Part shown: positions 26,458 to 34,810 of the stretch, one piece after another | Layout: each line of letters begins with the position of its first letter | Numbering within the stretch: the stretch's first letter is position 1 | DNA from: Azospirillum sp. CAG:239 | GTDB lineage: Bacteria; Pseudomonadota; Alphaproteobacteria; RF32; CAG-239 | Assembly: GCA_000436375.1 (NCBI GenBank) | Contig: FR885511.1 | Location: forward strand, 182,891-246,890 | DNA length: 64,000 nucleotides | Direction: 5' to 3' | Made by a program: the position numbers and the translations under genes | The notes under the pieces: generated by a model | Databases searched by the model: none | Told to the model about the DNA's origin: nothing | What the model saw: the letters and a program-made list of their open reading frames with translations, nothing else

Positions 26458-26885
26458 TAATTATGATCTTGACATTGAAAACAAAACACACCATTTTCAC
26501 GCCACATATCAACGACAGATTTTCTATCATCAAAAGCAAATGATATTTCATACTTTTCTTTTATATGTTTAAGGATTTCTTGTTTAATCACATTATCTTT
26601 TCTCTGATCACCGTCTTTTCTCATGTAAAGATCATCATAATAAATATTATTCCATGTAAGCCATTGCTCTGTAAGCTTTTTATATTTTTCTGGACGTCCT
26701 GAAACTATTATCATTTTATATTGTTGTGAATTTTTGATTAGATTATAAAGCTCTAAAACTTCTTTAACAGGATAATCATTTCCCATTTCATTAAAAAACA
26801 TGTCCCATCTTAGTTCAGAAAGATATTTTTGTCTTTCTGAATTATCCGCAAGAGTTCCATCTATATCAAAAATTACGGCTTTCAT
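26454..26885 (-). CDS. HAD phosphatase like the T4 Pnkp 3'-phosphatase domain
   Basis: A 143-residue HAD enzyme. The nucleophile motif is FDIDGTLADN, motif II VSGRPEKY, motif III RKDNVIKQEI, and motif IV FAFDDRKSVVDMWR. The MRKDGDQRKDNVIK and DDRKSVVDMWRENGVFC blocks (DGDQRKDN and VVDMWRENG) match the C-terminal 3'-phosphatase domain of phage T4 polynucleotide kinase. Such domains remove 3'-phosphates or 2',3'-cyclic ends from broken nucleic acid. There is no kinase domain. Last gene of the four-gene methylase operon, 8 bases after the receiver gene. Confidence 0.85.
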   Translation of the reverse strand: MKAVIFDIDGTLADNSERQKYLSELRWDMFFNEMGNDYPVKEVLELYNLIKNSQQYKMIIVSGRPEKYKKLTEQWLTWNNIYYDDLYMRKDGDQRKDNVIKQEILKHIKEKYEISFAFDDRKSVVDMWRENGVFCFQCQDHNY

Positions 26886-26893
26886 AAAATTGA

Positions 26894-27835
26894 CTATATT
26901 ATTTTTCTAATATTTTCCAATTGGGCTGTTGTTTCTTTTCTAATATAAATACATCTTTCTTTATTATGTTCAGGCTCTATTTCTTTTAATGTCTTATGGG
27001 CATAATTGTTTCTAATTTTAAATAAAGATGTTGGTTCTCCTGAACATAATGTATTCAATTTTGTTTTTATGTCAGGTTGAATTTCTGAAAAATGTTTTAA
27101 AATCTTGCATAACAAGATGGTTCTAGTTGTAGAATCTATTTTTAATTTATTGTCGATAATGAATTTTACAAAATTTTCTGAGCAATCATCATTAAATATT
27201 TTAATTAAATTCTCAATGTCAGCTTTACGCTTTTGAAGTTTATTTTCAAAATCTTGCCTTATTGTAGCTTTTTTATCTTCAGGTAGTTTGTTCCAATATT
27301 TTTCTATTGCTTTAAGTACTAAAGCTTCTAATTCACTAACTCGATCCATTAATAATCCTCTACCTCTTTGGGGTTTTTCTTCTTTTTTTAATAATCCTTC
27401 TAGAATTTTTATGGATTTCATACTAATGTCAGCGCGATCACAAAAATAAATACCGTCTAAAATGTTTTGCAATGGTTGGGCTTGATTTAATTCGAAGATC
27501 TTTTTTTGTAAAAAATCTAATGCGTTAGTTTCATTAGTATAAAATATAATTGGTAAATGATAATGTTTTTGCCCCTGTCGAATGAAGTTAATTATTTGTG
27601 CACCATTTTTATCTTGAGCCATATTAAAATCAATGAATGCGATATCTAGTTCAGGATCATTGATAGCTGAAATAAAAACTTCATCATTTTCAGCTGTCCA
27701 ACTAGGTTTAATAGTAACATCAATAGAGGTAAATTTTATACCTTCTGTTTTTAAAAAGTTATCTATTAGTTTTTTTTCGCCAATAACGGTAGAATGTTTA
27801 TCATCAACCCAAAGCGCTTTATACTCGGTTTTCAT
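26894..27835 (-). CDS. Receiver-domain protein with unknown C-terminal domain
   Basis: A 313-residue protein. The N-terminal part is a CheY-like receiver: acidic pair D11-D12 in LWVDDK, phospho-acceptor candidate D69 in AFIDFN, and T100 in IIFYTNE. The conserved Lys near the fifth strand is not evident (FCDR at 131-134). The C-terminal two thirds is helical and matches no family I recognise; it lacks an obvious DNA-binding output. It overlaps the GHKL gene by 4 bases, so it probably pairs with that protein. Confidence 0.75.
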   Translation of the reverse strand: MKTEYKALWVDDKHSTVIGEKKLIDNFLKTEGIKFTSIDVTIKPSWTAENDEVFISAINDPELDIAFIDFNMAQDKNGAQIINFIRQGQKHYHLPIIFYTNETNALDFLQKKIFELNQAQPLQNILDGIYFCDRADISMKSIKILEGLLKKEEKPQRGRGLLMDRVSELEALVLKAIEKYWNKLPEDKKATIRQDFENKLQKRKADIENLIKIFNDDCSENFVKFIIDNKLKIDSTTRTILLCKILKHFSEIQPDIKTKLNTLCSGEPTSLFKIRNNYAHKTLKEIEPEHNKERCIYIRKETTAQLENIRKII

Positions 27836-30207
27836 TTATTGAACTCCATTTCTATTATCGCTCCTTTTTTTTGTTCACTATTTCTTAAATTAATTTTTGC
27901 ATTAATTTTCTCGGCAATAATTTTGTTATGATATAATCCTAATCCACTTCCATTATAGGTTGTCGTAATGCCTTTCTTTAAAAAATCTTCTGCGCTAAAT
28001 GTTTGAAAATCAAAGCCATCTCCATTATCCTCAAAAATGATTTTTCTGTTTCCGCAAATGATTTTTACATTTTTAGCATTATTTTTTCGAGCATTATCAA
28101 GTATGTTAGAAATAAAAGTACAAATTTCGGATGGTAAAAACTCTACTTTTAAATTTTCTCTCTCAGAGTTAATATATGTTATATTTAGACCCCATCGTTT
28201 TTGTTTGGATGCGATTGTGTTAACATAGTCTTCAATAAAAGCATAAATATCGTCGTCAATATACGAAACCTTTAGATCAAAATTTGCATATTGAGCAATG
28301 GAAGCTGTTTCTGTTACTATAGAAAGATCATACGATAAAGTTTCTAATACTTCAATTAACTCCTCTTTGCTTGTATTTTCTGAACTTTGGTAATACATTT
28401 TTAATGTTGCATCAATATTTCTTTTCATACCTTGAGAAAATTGTTTGATTACATGAGTAACGAGAGCATCAAAATTTACTTTGGGAGAATTAAGCTCTTC
28501 TAAAAAGCTGCTACGACGTTTTTCGGCTTCAAATAGCTGTTGCGTTCGATCAGCCTGTTCAGCTGCATATTTTGCTTCTTGTTCAGCAATATCTCTGTCT
28601 TTTTCTGCAATTTTAGTCGCCTGACGTTCTCGTTCAATTATTTTTCGAACATTTCCTTTTTGGGTGGCAGATAATTCCGTAAATGATTTGTCTTTTATTT
28701 TTTCCATGAAGTCATTTAAAAATTCTTCATATTTCTGTTGGGCTTCTGAAAAAATATGAGAAATGAGATCTTCATTAATTTGAATGTCGGATATTTTCCA
28801 GTTAGATTTTAGCAGTTTTTCGCAAGCAGCTTTAACTTTTTCAGGTGATATTTGGCGCATTGTATAACGATCGGGGTTTTTTAGAACATCGTTGTCGGAT
28901 ATAACTTTTGTTGAAGAAGGATTTTGTTTATCAAATAATCTATTCCATTCTAAACCATTTACAACGAAATTTTCTAATTGTCTGATAATATTGGTAATAT
29001 AGCCATAACTTTCTCTATCTTCATCTTCTTCATCAATTAAAATGGTGGTTTTATCTTCTTTATCATAGGCAACTAAGTCTATAAATGCTTGGTTTTGGGC
29101 TAGTCCTTCGCGATTGGATAAAACTTCAAAAGTATTATCTTTATCAATAATGTCAATACGCCCAAAAAGCTCTCGAGTTCCAAAATATCGTGCGCGTCCT
29201 TGAGCTTTTCGTTGATCTAATCCCAACCAATCATTCTTAACATTTCCATAAGGAGATATTCTAAAATTATTATAGAACAGAAAAATTGAACCATATTGTA
29301 CGGGGCTAATGCCAACAGTCCTTGTAAAATAAGAGCGGGCTAATGGGTCGATGTAATGGATTACTGTCTTTATGTTTTTTAATTTAGGAAAAGGGTTTTT
29401 TACTGAGTAGTGGTATACTTCTTTATTTTGATAGTAAAGAGTTGTATTGATGTTTTTTCCTTCAGCATCAATAGAAGATTCAATGTGTGTTGTTTTAAAA
29501 GAAACTTTTTCTAGAATATTATTTTCAATACGCCTATTAAGTTTATTTGCGATATTATTATCTTGATTATCTGAATATAAAAAGATGCTAAAATCATCAT
29601 CAATAGATGGCGAAAATTTTTCCAGTTCTGCAATTAGTTTTCTTAATTTCGTTGTGGGCCATGTCTCTCTTAGATTTTCAATTTTAAGAATTGTTCCTGT
29701 TGTAAAATTTTGAACATTTATTTCCTGTAAAAAATCGTGTTTTGATAATTCTTGTGCAAGAACAGGGATTGTAGACATCTCATCATTTATTCCCTTATTT
29801 TCGAAATCTTCCCAATTTATAGAGAGTTTTATGTAATTTCCCTCTTGAGCTTTGGTATATAATGTAAGATTTTTTCCAAGTCGATCACAGCTAAACCTAC
29901 CGACTCCTTTGTTGCCAGCATATAATTTATTAAGTATATTTTCTTTTTTTTCAGAATATGCAACATTTAACCATTTGTTTTTCAGATCGTTTAAAGTCAT
30001 TCCTTTACCATTATCAGAAATGATTAAAGATGAATCTTGATTTTTTTGTTCATTTATAAATCGTATGGTACTTTTAGTGGCATCTGCATCTTTTGAATTT
30101 TTGATAAGTTCAATTATGGCGATACTATCACTATGAATAAGCTCTTTACCTACAATATTCTTAATTCCTGCATTTACTTGAAAAAATAGTTTTTGTTGCT
30201 CATTCAT
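27832..30207 (-). CDS. Protein with two GHKL ATPase domains (MORC/Hsp90-like and kinase-like)
   Basis: A 791-residue protein. The N-terminal GHKL domain has ELIKNSKDAD (N box), ISDNGKGM (G1) and GNKGVGRFSCDRLG (G2), as in MORC/Hsp90/MutL. A long middle region leads to a charged coiled coil (about 500-590), a DHp-like helix containing LVTHVIKQFSQGM, and a second GHKL domain like histidine kinases: NILDNARKNN, FEDNGDGFD, GSGLGLYHNKIIAE. The combination of a nucleic-acid-type ATPase and a kinase module in one chain next to a receiver gene is unusual. Overlaps the methylase gene by 8 bases. Confidence 0.85.
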   Translation of the reverse strand: MNEQQKLFFQVNAGIKNIVGKELIHSDSIAIIELIKNSKDADATKSTIRFINEQKNQDSSLIISDNGKGMTLNDLKNKWLNVAYSEKKENILNKLYAGNKGVGRFSCDRLGKNLTLYTKAQEGNYIKLSINWEDFENKGINDEMSTIPVLAQELSKHDFLQEINVQNFTTGTILKIENLRETWPTTKLRKLIAELEKFSPSIDDDFSIFLYSDNQDNNIANKLNRRIENNILEKVSFKTTHIESSIDAEGKNINTTLYYQNKEVYHYSVKNPFPKLKNIKTVIHYIDPLARSYFTRTVGISPVQYGSIFLFYNNFRISPYGNVKNDWLGLDQRKAQGRARYFGTRELFGRIDIIDKDNTFEVLSNREGLAQNQAFIDLVAYDKEDKTTILIDEEDEDRESYGYITNIIRQLENFVVNGLEWNRLFDKQNPSSTKVISDNDVLKNPDRYTMRQISPEKVKAACEKLLKSNWKISDIQINEDLISHIFSEAQQKYEEFLNDFMEKIKDKSFTELSATQKGNVRKIIERERQATKIAEKDRDIAEQEAKYAAEQADRTQQLFEAEKRRSSFLEELNSPKVNFDALVTHVIKQFSQGMKRNIDATLKMYYQSSENTSKEELIEVLETLSYDLSIVTETASIAQYANFDLKVSYIDDDIYAFIEDYVNTIASKQKRWGLNITYINSERENLKVEFLPSEICTFISNILDNARKNNAKNVKIICGNRKIIFEDNGDGFDFQTFSAEDFLKKGITTTYNGSGLGLYHNKIIAEKINAKINLRNSEQKKGAIIEMEFNK

Positions 30208-31462
30208 TGATTAATCTTTCTATAGCTAATATTGACTGCCCAAGTATTTCAGCCATAAGGGGCGGAACAGCATTACCTACTTGGGTGTATCTAGGACACT
30301 CTATTTTACGCCTATCGCCACCTGTTGTATATTTACCTTTAAATTCAAACCAATCCGGAAAAGATTGTATTCGGGCATTTTCTCGAACCGTTAAAACTCT
30401 GGGTTCAGAATAGTGCATACAATCATCGGGAAGAGTCGTTATCGTTGTAGATAATGCTTTGGATGATAATACTGTAAAACATTGTTTTTTTATATGCAAT
30501 TCTTCCCGAAGTTCTTTTGAAAGAGTATGCCCTTTGATTGATTTCAGCAATATATACTCAAATTTATTTCTGGTTTCTTTTTTATGGTTTGGAATTCGAA
30601 GACTGTCAGGCATAAAATCCTTTTTTACATTGCGTCGAATAAGCTTCAAATAAGGATTAAGAATCTTAGGTTCGGTATAATTTATTTGTTTAAAATTTTT
30701 ACTATCAATACATTCAATAAGTTTTTTCCCCTTGATTTCTAGATCTCCAATTGCGTCACCTAGAACGGTAATCTTTGATAAATTGTTCTCTTTTTTAAAT
30801 TTATCAGCTTGTTGAAGAATTTTTTGGTAGAATTCTTCGTTTCCTAAAGTAGTGTAAGATATCTTTTGAGCAATGTCATTTCTCACTGCAATCATTATAA
30901 ATCGAGGGCGTGGTTGAGGAACACCAAATAAAGAGGCTGGTAAAACTTTACTGAAAACTTTATAACCTTTATTTAGGTTTGATAATCTCTCAACAACATA
31001 CTCTGAATATGCTTGTGTTGAGGCACCATTTTTTTTAAAGGCAGCTTGAAATCCTTTAACATTCTCTAATAATAAGAATTTTGGATTTATGATTGATACT
31101 ATTTCAATATATTCTTCGGTAAGTCTATTGCGAGGATCATTAGGGTCCCTTAAACCAGCAAAAGAAAAACCTTGGCAAGGTGGCCCTCCTGCAATTAAAT
31201 CTACTTTATCTTTTAATTCTTGTAATTGAGACTGATAATTATCAAGCAAATCTCGAGTCGTCATGTTTTTTTTAGGCAGCCATATTGGCCATTTGTATCC
31301 ATTTTTTATTTTTTTGTGGTCTAAATTATGAATAAGGGTTTTAAAGGCATCTTCTGTTTTTTCAATAGCAAAGATTCCCTCTAGGCCGGCATTCATTAAT
31401 CCTAAAGAGAGTCCGCCGCAACCGGCAAATAAGTCTATAAATTTTAGTTTACAATTCATCAT
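30200..31462 (-). CDS. DNA (cytosine-5) methyltransferase
   Basis: A 420-residue Dcm-type enzyme. Motif I FIDLFAGCGGLSLGL, motif IV GGPPCQGFSF with the catalytic Cys, motif VI ENVKGF, motif VIII QPRPRFIMIAVR, and motifs IX-X ending YTQVGNAVPP are present; a variable target-recognition region of about 130 residues lies between VIII and IX. It transfers methyl from SAM to C5 of cytosine. No restriction endonuclease is adjacent; instead the twin-GHKL, receiver and phosphatase genes follow with overlaps. Confidence 0.95.
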   Translation of the reverse strand: MMNCKLKFIDLFAGCGGLSLGLMNAGLEGIFAIEKTEDAFKTLIHNLDHKKIKNGYKWPIWLPKKNMTTRDLLDNYQSQLQELKDKVDLIAGGPPCQGFSFAGLRDPNDPRNRLTEEYIEIVSIINPKFLLLENVKGFQAAFKKNGASTQAYSEYVVERLSNLNKGYKVFSKVLPASLFGVPQPRPRFIMIAVRNDIAQKISYTTLGNEEFYQKILQQADKFKKENNLSKITVLGDAIGDLEIKGKKLIECIDSKNFKQINYTEPKILNPYLKLIRRNVKKDFMPDSLRIPNHKKETRNKFEYILLKSIKGHTLSKELREELHIKKQCFTVLSSKALSTTITTLPDDCMHYSEPRVLTVRENARIQSFPDWFEFKGKYTTGGDRRKIECPRYTQVGNAVPPLMAEILGQSILAIERLINE

Positions 31463-31575
31463 ATTTTACTCTATTTACTATTTATTAAAATAGGGTAAAA
31501 TATTTTTAATGTCCAGGAATAAAACTCTTCTATTAACACAATTTTAATTTTTTAGCATGGGTAATATTGGCTTTT

Positions 31576-32046
31576 ATGATTAAATGGGATGAAGTAGGAA
31601 TAATATTTGTGATTAAAATTATAGATTTTGATCTTTCTCTAAGTTTTCAGCGTTTTCCTGAAGGATACAGAGATGATCAATCTGAATTTTTAGAACTTAA
31701 AGGTGAAGTTGTTTTTTCAAGTACAAAAAATTATTCCAAAGGAACTTATGTTCCTATTTACGCTTTTACAAAATTTGAACATCCCAATCCTTCTGATCCA
31801 AGTGTTTTTGAGTTTAAATATTCTGAAAGACAACGAATATACGATGATGCACCGTTGGCTGGTGCTTTTGATGGAAAATATGCGCACATCTCTATAAATG
31901 ATCGATTTTTACAGACATTATGCTTCGTAAAACAATTAAATAAGGACGCTTATTTATCATTTAACTGTGTTCGTAAAAAATATCAAAAACCATGTATTAA
32001 AAGTTACATTCTAAGCACAGAATTCAATCTTGAAGATTATGAGTAA
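31576..32046 (+). CDS. Hypothetical protein, 156 aa
   Basis: Not recognised. A soluble mixed alpha/beta protein (FDLSLSFQRFPEGY, FDGKYAHISINDRF) with no signal peptide. AT-rich and divergent from the methylase. The ATG at 31576 lacks a strong ribosome site; a TTG at 31567 is possible. It sits between the two candidate defence systems and could be linked to either, or to neither. Confidence 0.55.
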   Translation: MIKWDEVGIIFVIKIIDFDLSLSFQRFPEGYRDDQSEFLELKGEVVFSSTKNYSKGTYVPIYAFTKFEHPNPSDPSVFEFKYSERQRIYDDAPLAGAFDGKYAHISINDRFLQTLCFVKQLNKDAYLSFNCVRKKYQKPCIKSYILSTEFNLEDYE

Positions 32047-32388
32047 CTATTTTTAGAAATGTTAATAGATAAAATCCCTGTTCTTTGATCAAAATATCCC
32101 TGATAAATTTGTGGCTAGATAGGAGCTATTTAAGAGAAGCTGTACATTTACGAAGATTTTGCGCATAAAATCTGATTAAATATCCCTGTAGATTCCCTGT
32201 TATTGCAGTGAGGCAATGGTACATTTGTGATTCGGGGATAGAAAAGATTTGTGGCCAAATATTTATCATATGATTAAATTTATGAAATCGTTTATAGTTT
32301 AGATAAAAAAATAAAAGGAATAATAAGTAATACCGCATCGCTTGCTATTTTTTCTTGCGCAATAAAAATTTAAATTTTATATTTTATT
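32047..32388. other. Structured non-coding region upstream of the retron
   Basis: About 340 bases with no convincing CDS. ATCCCTG occurs at 32074, 32096 and 32182, with TTCCCTG at 32193. Hairpins include AGATTTT/AAAATCT near 32154-32173 and ATTGC/GCAAT near 32202-32217. GATTTGTGGCC- and AATTTGTGGCT-like copies occur at both ends. It may hold the retron promoter or another small RNA. Confidence 0.4.
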
Positions 32389-32514
32389 AAAGACCATAGT
32401 TTGAATTGGGATAGCTGATCCAGTTATCTGTTATTTTTGTTATCTGAGAAACCTTCAGGCAGTGGGAAACATGGGAATCCGCAGTCGTAAGGAAGTAGTG
32501 AAACTTTGGTCTTT
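32389..32514 (+). ncRNA. Retron msr-msd RNA candidate
   Basis: The flanks AAAGACCATAGTTT (32389-32402) and AAACTTTGGTCTTT (32501-32514) pair at 13 of 14 positions, as the a1/a2 repeats of retrons. Inside are an msr-like hairpin GATAGCTG-atc-CAGTTATC (32410-32428) and a longer msd-like hairpin, 32452-32465 with 32479-32492 (11 of 14 paired, two wobbles), with a 13-base loop. It ends 17 bases before the reverse transcriptase start, the usual retron order. GTTATCTG is repeated between the two hairpins. The priming G is not assigned. Confidence 0.8.
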
Positions 32515-32531
32515 GCTTTTTTGAGGATAAG

Positions 32532-34163
32532 ATGAAATTTACAGAACTGAAAGCAAATATCCAGTTAGCAGCAAAACTTAATATGGATTATAGCTATTTT
32601 ACTTATCTTATTTACAAAAGAACCGATGACCAAAATTATATTCCCTACATTATTCCCAAAAAAAGTGGTGGTTATCGCAAAATTGCAGCCCCTTGCAAGA
32701 CATTAAAATATATACAGCGCCAAATTGCGAACTTTATATACGATGAGATACAAGTAAAAGACTGTGTTCATGGTTTTGCACGTGGCAAAGATATAAAGAC
32801 AAACGCAAATTACCACCTCAAACGTAAGCACATTCTTAATTTAGATCTTAAAGATTTTTTTGATTCCATAACAGTTAATCGCGTTTATGGTGTATTCCAT
32901 GGACATCCATTTAATTTTCCTGAAAAATTGTCTTCCTGCTTAGCTAAAATTGCAACATATTACGGCAGTTTAACGCAAGGCTCCCCTCTTTCTCCTATAA
33001 TTTCGACATTAGTTTGCAGGAGACTCGATAATGACCTAAAAGCATTTGCTGTTAAATATGGTCTTCGCTACTCTCGTTATGCTGATGATATAACTTTTTC
33101 TTCCATACGAACAATGAAAGAACTTTTTAAAGAAAATCCTGTTACGAATAAAATTATTCTTTGCAAAGAATTGGTTGATATAATTACCCGAAATGATTTT
33201 CAAATTAATGAGGATAAAGTTCGTTATCGGAATAAAACACAGAGAATGGAGGTTACAGGTCTTATTATCAATGATAAACCTAACTTGGTAAGGAATTATC
33301 GTGATCAAATACGAGCAATGCTTCATGCCTGGAAAAAATTTGGTTATGAAAATGCAGAAAAGGAATATCTCAGCAAATTCTCTAGAGGTCATAAAAGCTT
33401 TAAACAAGTTATTTATGGAAAATTAAATTTTTATAAAAGTGTTCGAGGTGTTACAGATCATTATTATCAACAAATGGCTAAATTATTTAATACATTGTCG
33501 CCGGATATGAAACTGCTTTTGAAACCGACACCTGAAGAGATTATACAAAAAGCGGTATGGGTTATCGATAATACTGTGAATGCAGAAAAAAATGACAGTC
33601 CGATTGAAAGAATGAGCCAAGGCACTTGTTTCTTTCTTAAAAATATCGGTATTGTAACGGCTGCACATGTTTTATTTCCAAATAAAAAAAATACAACAGA
33701 TGAGTTTGATGTGGATTTTAATCAGTCTCCAATGAGTAATTTTTATATTCTTAACCCAACAAATCCGAGCCATCGTGTTAATGTACAATTGGTTAATCTG
33801 GATAAGAATCGGGATTGGGCTGTCTTAAGTCTAAAAAATACAAATGATCTATCTATTAATAGAGATTACTTTGAGTTGGAAAGCTGTTGTAAAATCCAAA
33901 CTGGTACAGAAATCATGTTATGCGGATATCCATCCTTTGAACTTGGGCATCAAATTCGCAAAGAAACAGGGCAAATTGTTGCAAAGAAAACTGAGCATGC
34001 TGTGAAAAAGTTTGAAATTACGGCGGATATACGTCATGGCAATAGTGGCGGCCCAATATTAAACAACAAAATGCAGGTTCTCGGCTGGGCAGATGCTGCA
34101 GATCCTTCTATTGTTAATGAAATAGGTGAATTGTTAGATAATTATAAAAGTACGTCTGTATAG
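32532..34163 (+). CDS. Retron reverse transcriptase fused to a trypsin-like protease
   Basis: A 543-residue fusion. The RT has the retron marks NANYH (NAxxH, 91-95), catalytic YADD (183-186) and VTG (241-243), plus TQGSPLSP. After about residue 350 a trypsin-fold protease follows: His379 in VTAAHV, Asp428 in NRDWAVL, Ser505 in RHGNSGGPIL, a complete triad. No signal peptide, so the protease is cytoplasmic. RT-protease retrons are a known minority class; the protease is the presumed toxic effector, held in check by msDNA. GAGGA site before the ATG. Confidence 0.93.
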   Translation: MKFTELKANIQLAAKLNMDYSYFTYLIYKRTDDQNYIPYIIPKKSGGYRKIAAPCKTLKYIQRQIANFIYDEIQVKDCVHGFARGKDIKTNANYHLKRKHILNLDLKDFFDSITVNRVYGVFHGHPFNFPEKLSSCLAKIATYYGSLTQGSPLSPIISTLVCRRLDNDLKAFAVKYGLRYSRYADDITFSSIRTMKELFKENPVTNKIILCKELVDIITRNDFQINEDKVRYRNKTQRMEVTGLIINDKPNLVRNYRDQIRAMLHAWKKFGYENAEKEYLSKFSRGHKSFKQVIYGKLNFYKSVRGVTDHYYQQMAKLFNTLSPDMKLLLKPTPEEIIQKAVWVIDNTVNAEKNDSPIERMSQGTCFFLKNIGIVTAAHVLFPNKKNTTDEFDVDFNQSPMSNFYILNPTNPSHRVNVQLVNLDKNRDWAVLSLKNTNDLSINRDYFELESCCKIQTGTEIMLCGYPSFELGHQIRKETGQIVAKKTEHAVKKFEITADIRHGNSGGPILNNKMQVLGWADAADPSIVNEIGELLDNYKSTSV

Positions 34164-34205
34164 GGTATTAGAAAAATAAGATATGTACCTGAAAGTGAAA
34201 GTTTA

Positions 34206-34601
34206 ATGTTTGATAAATTTTTTAAGAAATCTTTGAAAAGAAATTCGAATAATGACTTTTTACCTGCAATAGCCGGAGGCGGATACCAAATAAAAGTTCC
34301 CTATGAATATCCGTTTTCGATGTCTGATAAAGATTTATTAGCTAGCATCCAAAAATTGGAAATAAATTATAATGAAATTTATAGAGCTACGAATCTAACT
34401 CTTTATATTAATAAGGGAGAGTATCAAAACGGAATAGTTTCAAAGATTGAAGATGTTGAACATCTAATCAGCATAGGAAAAAATGAACTTTCACGAAGAA
34501 CGAATGATCTTATTTTGAAAAAATCTTTGATTATTTCTAAATGGACTTTAGCTATAGCTATTGCGTCTGTGATAGTTGCAGTAATTTCTATGTGTAGATA
34601 G
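34206..34601 (+). CDS. C-tail-anchored membrane protein next to the retron
   Basis: Not recognised. 131 residues: a basic N-terminus (MFDKFFKKSLKRN), a soluble middle with possible coiled coil (LASIQKLEINYNEIY, KIEDVEHLISIGKNEL), and one C-terminal membrane helix (WTLAIAIASVIVAVISM). It follows the RT by 42 bases in the same direction, so it is probably co-transcribed. It could be the protease substrate, an anchor or an accessory effector; position is the only evidence. Confidence 0.7.
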   Translation: MFDKFFKKSLKRNSNNDFLPAIAGGGYQIKVPYEYPFSMSDKDLLASIQKLEINYNEIYRATNLTLYINKGEYQNGIVSKIEDVEHLISIGKNELSRRTNDLILKKSLIISKWTLAIAIASVIVAVISMCR

Positions 34602-34647
34602 AATTGCTCTTTCGTATGCTCAATACCGTTGGGATTTTCTACACCGC

Positions 34648-34690
34648 CATTATCAGTAAGCCCCGCCCTGTGCGGGGTTTACTGATAATG
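34648..34690. terminator. Long bidirectional hairpin at the element's right end
   Basis: A 19-bp stem, CATTATCAGTAAGCCCCGC with GCGGGGTTTACTGATAATG (one G-U pair) and a 5-base loop. It has a terminator-like GC top, but its T run (GGGGTTT) is short. It closes the retron operon. Confidence 0.7.
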
Positions 34691-34810
34691 ATGAGGGGCG
34701 TTGGATTTGAACCCTAGGGAAGAGGGTTCGACTACCAGCGAAAGGCGGGCGGGAGAACGCCGGTGAGCGGAGCGAATGAGCGCCTGTGCAACTCAAGCGC
34801 AGCGCAGAGT

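Noticed and set aside
32126..32338. Minus-strand frame of 70 codons upstream of the retron
   Set aside because: No ribosome site, Tyr/Phe-rich AT-driven composition, and it overlaps structured repeats.
34690..34810. T-loop-like strings (GGTTCAAATCC on the minus strand, GGGTTCGAC on the plus) suggesting a tRNA relic
   Set aside because: The T-stem bases do not pair and no anticodon or acceptor arm can be built; only the 21-bp repeat is convincing.
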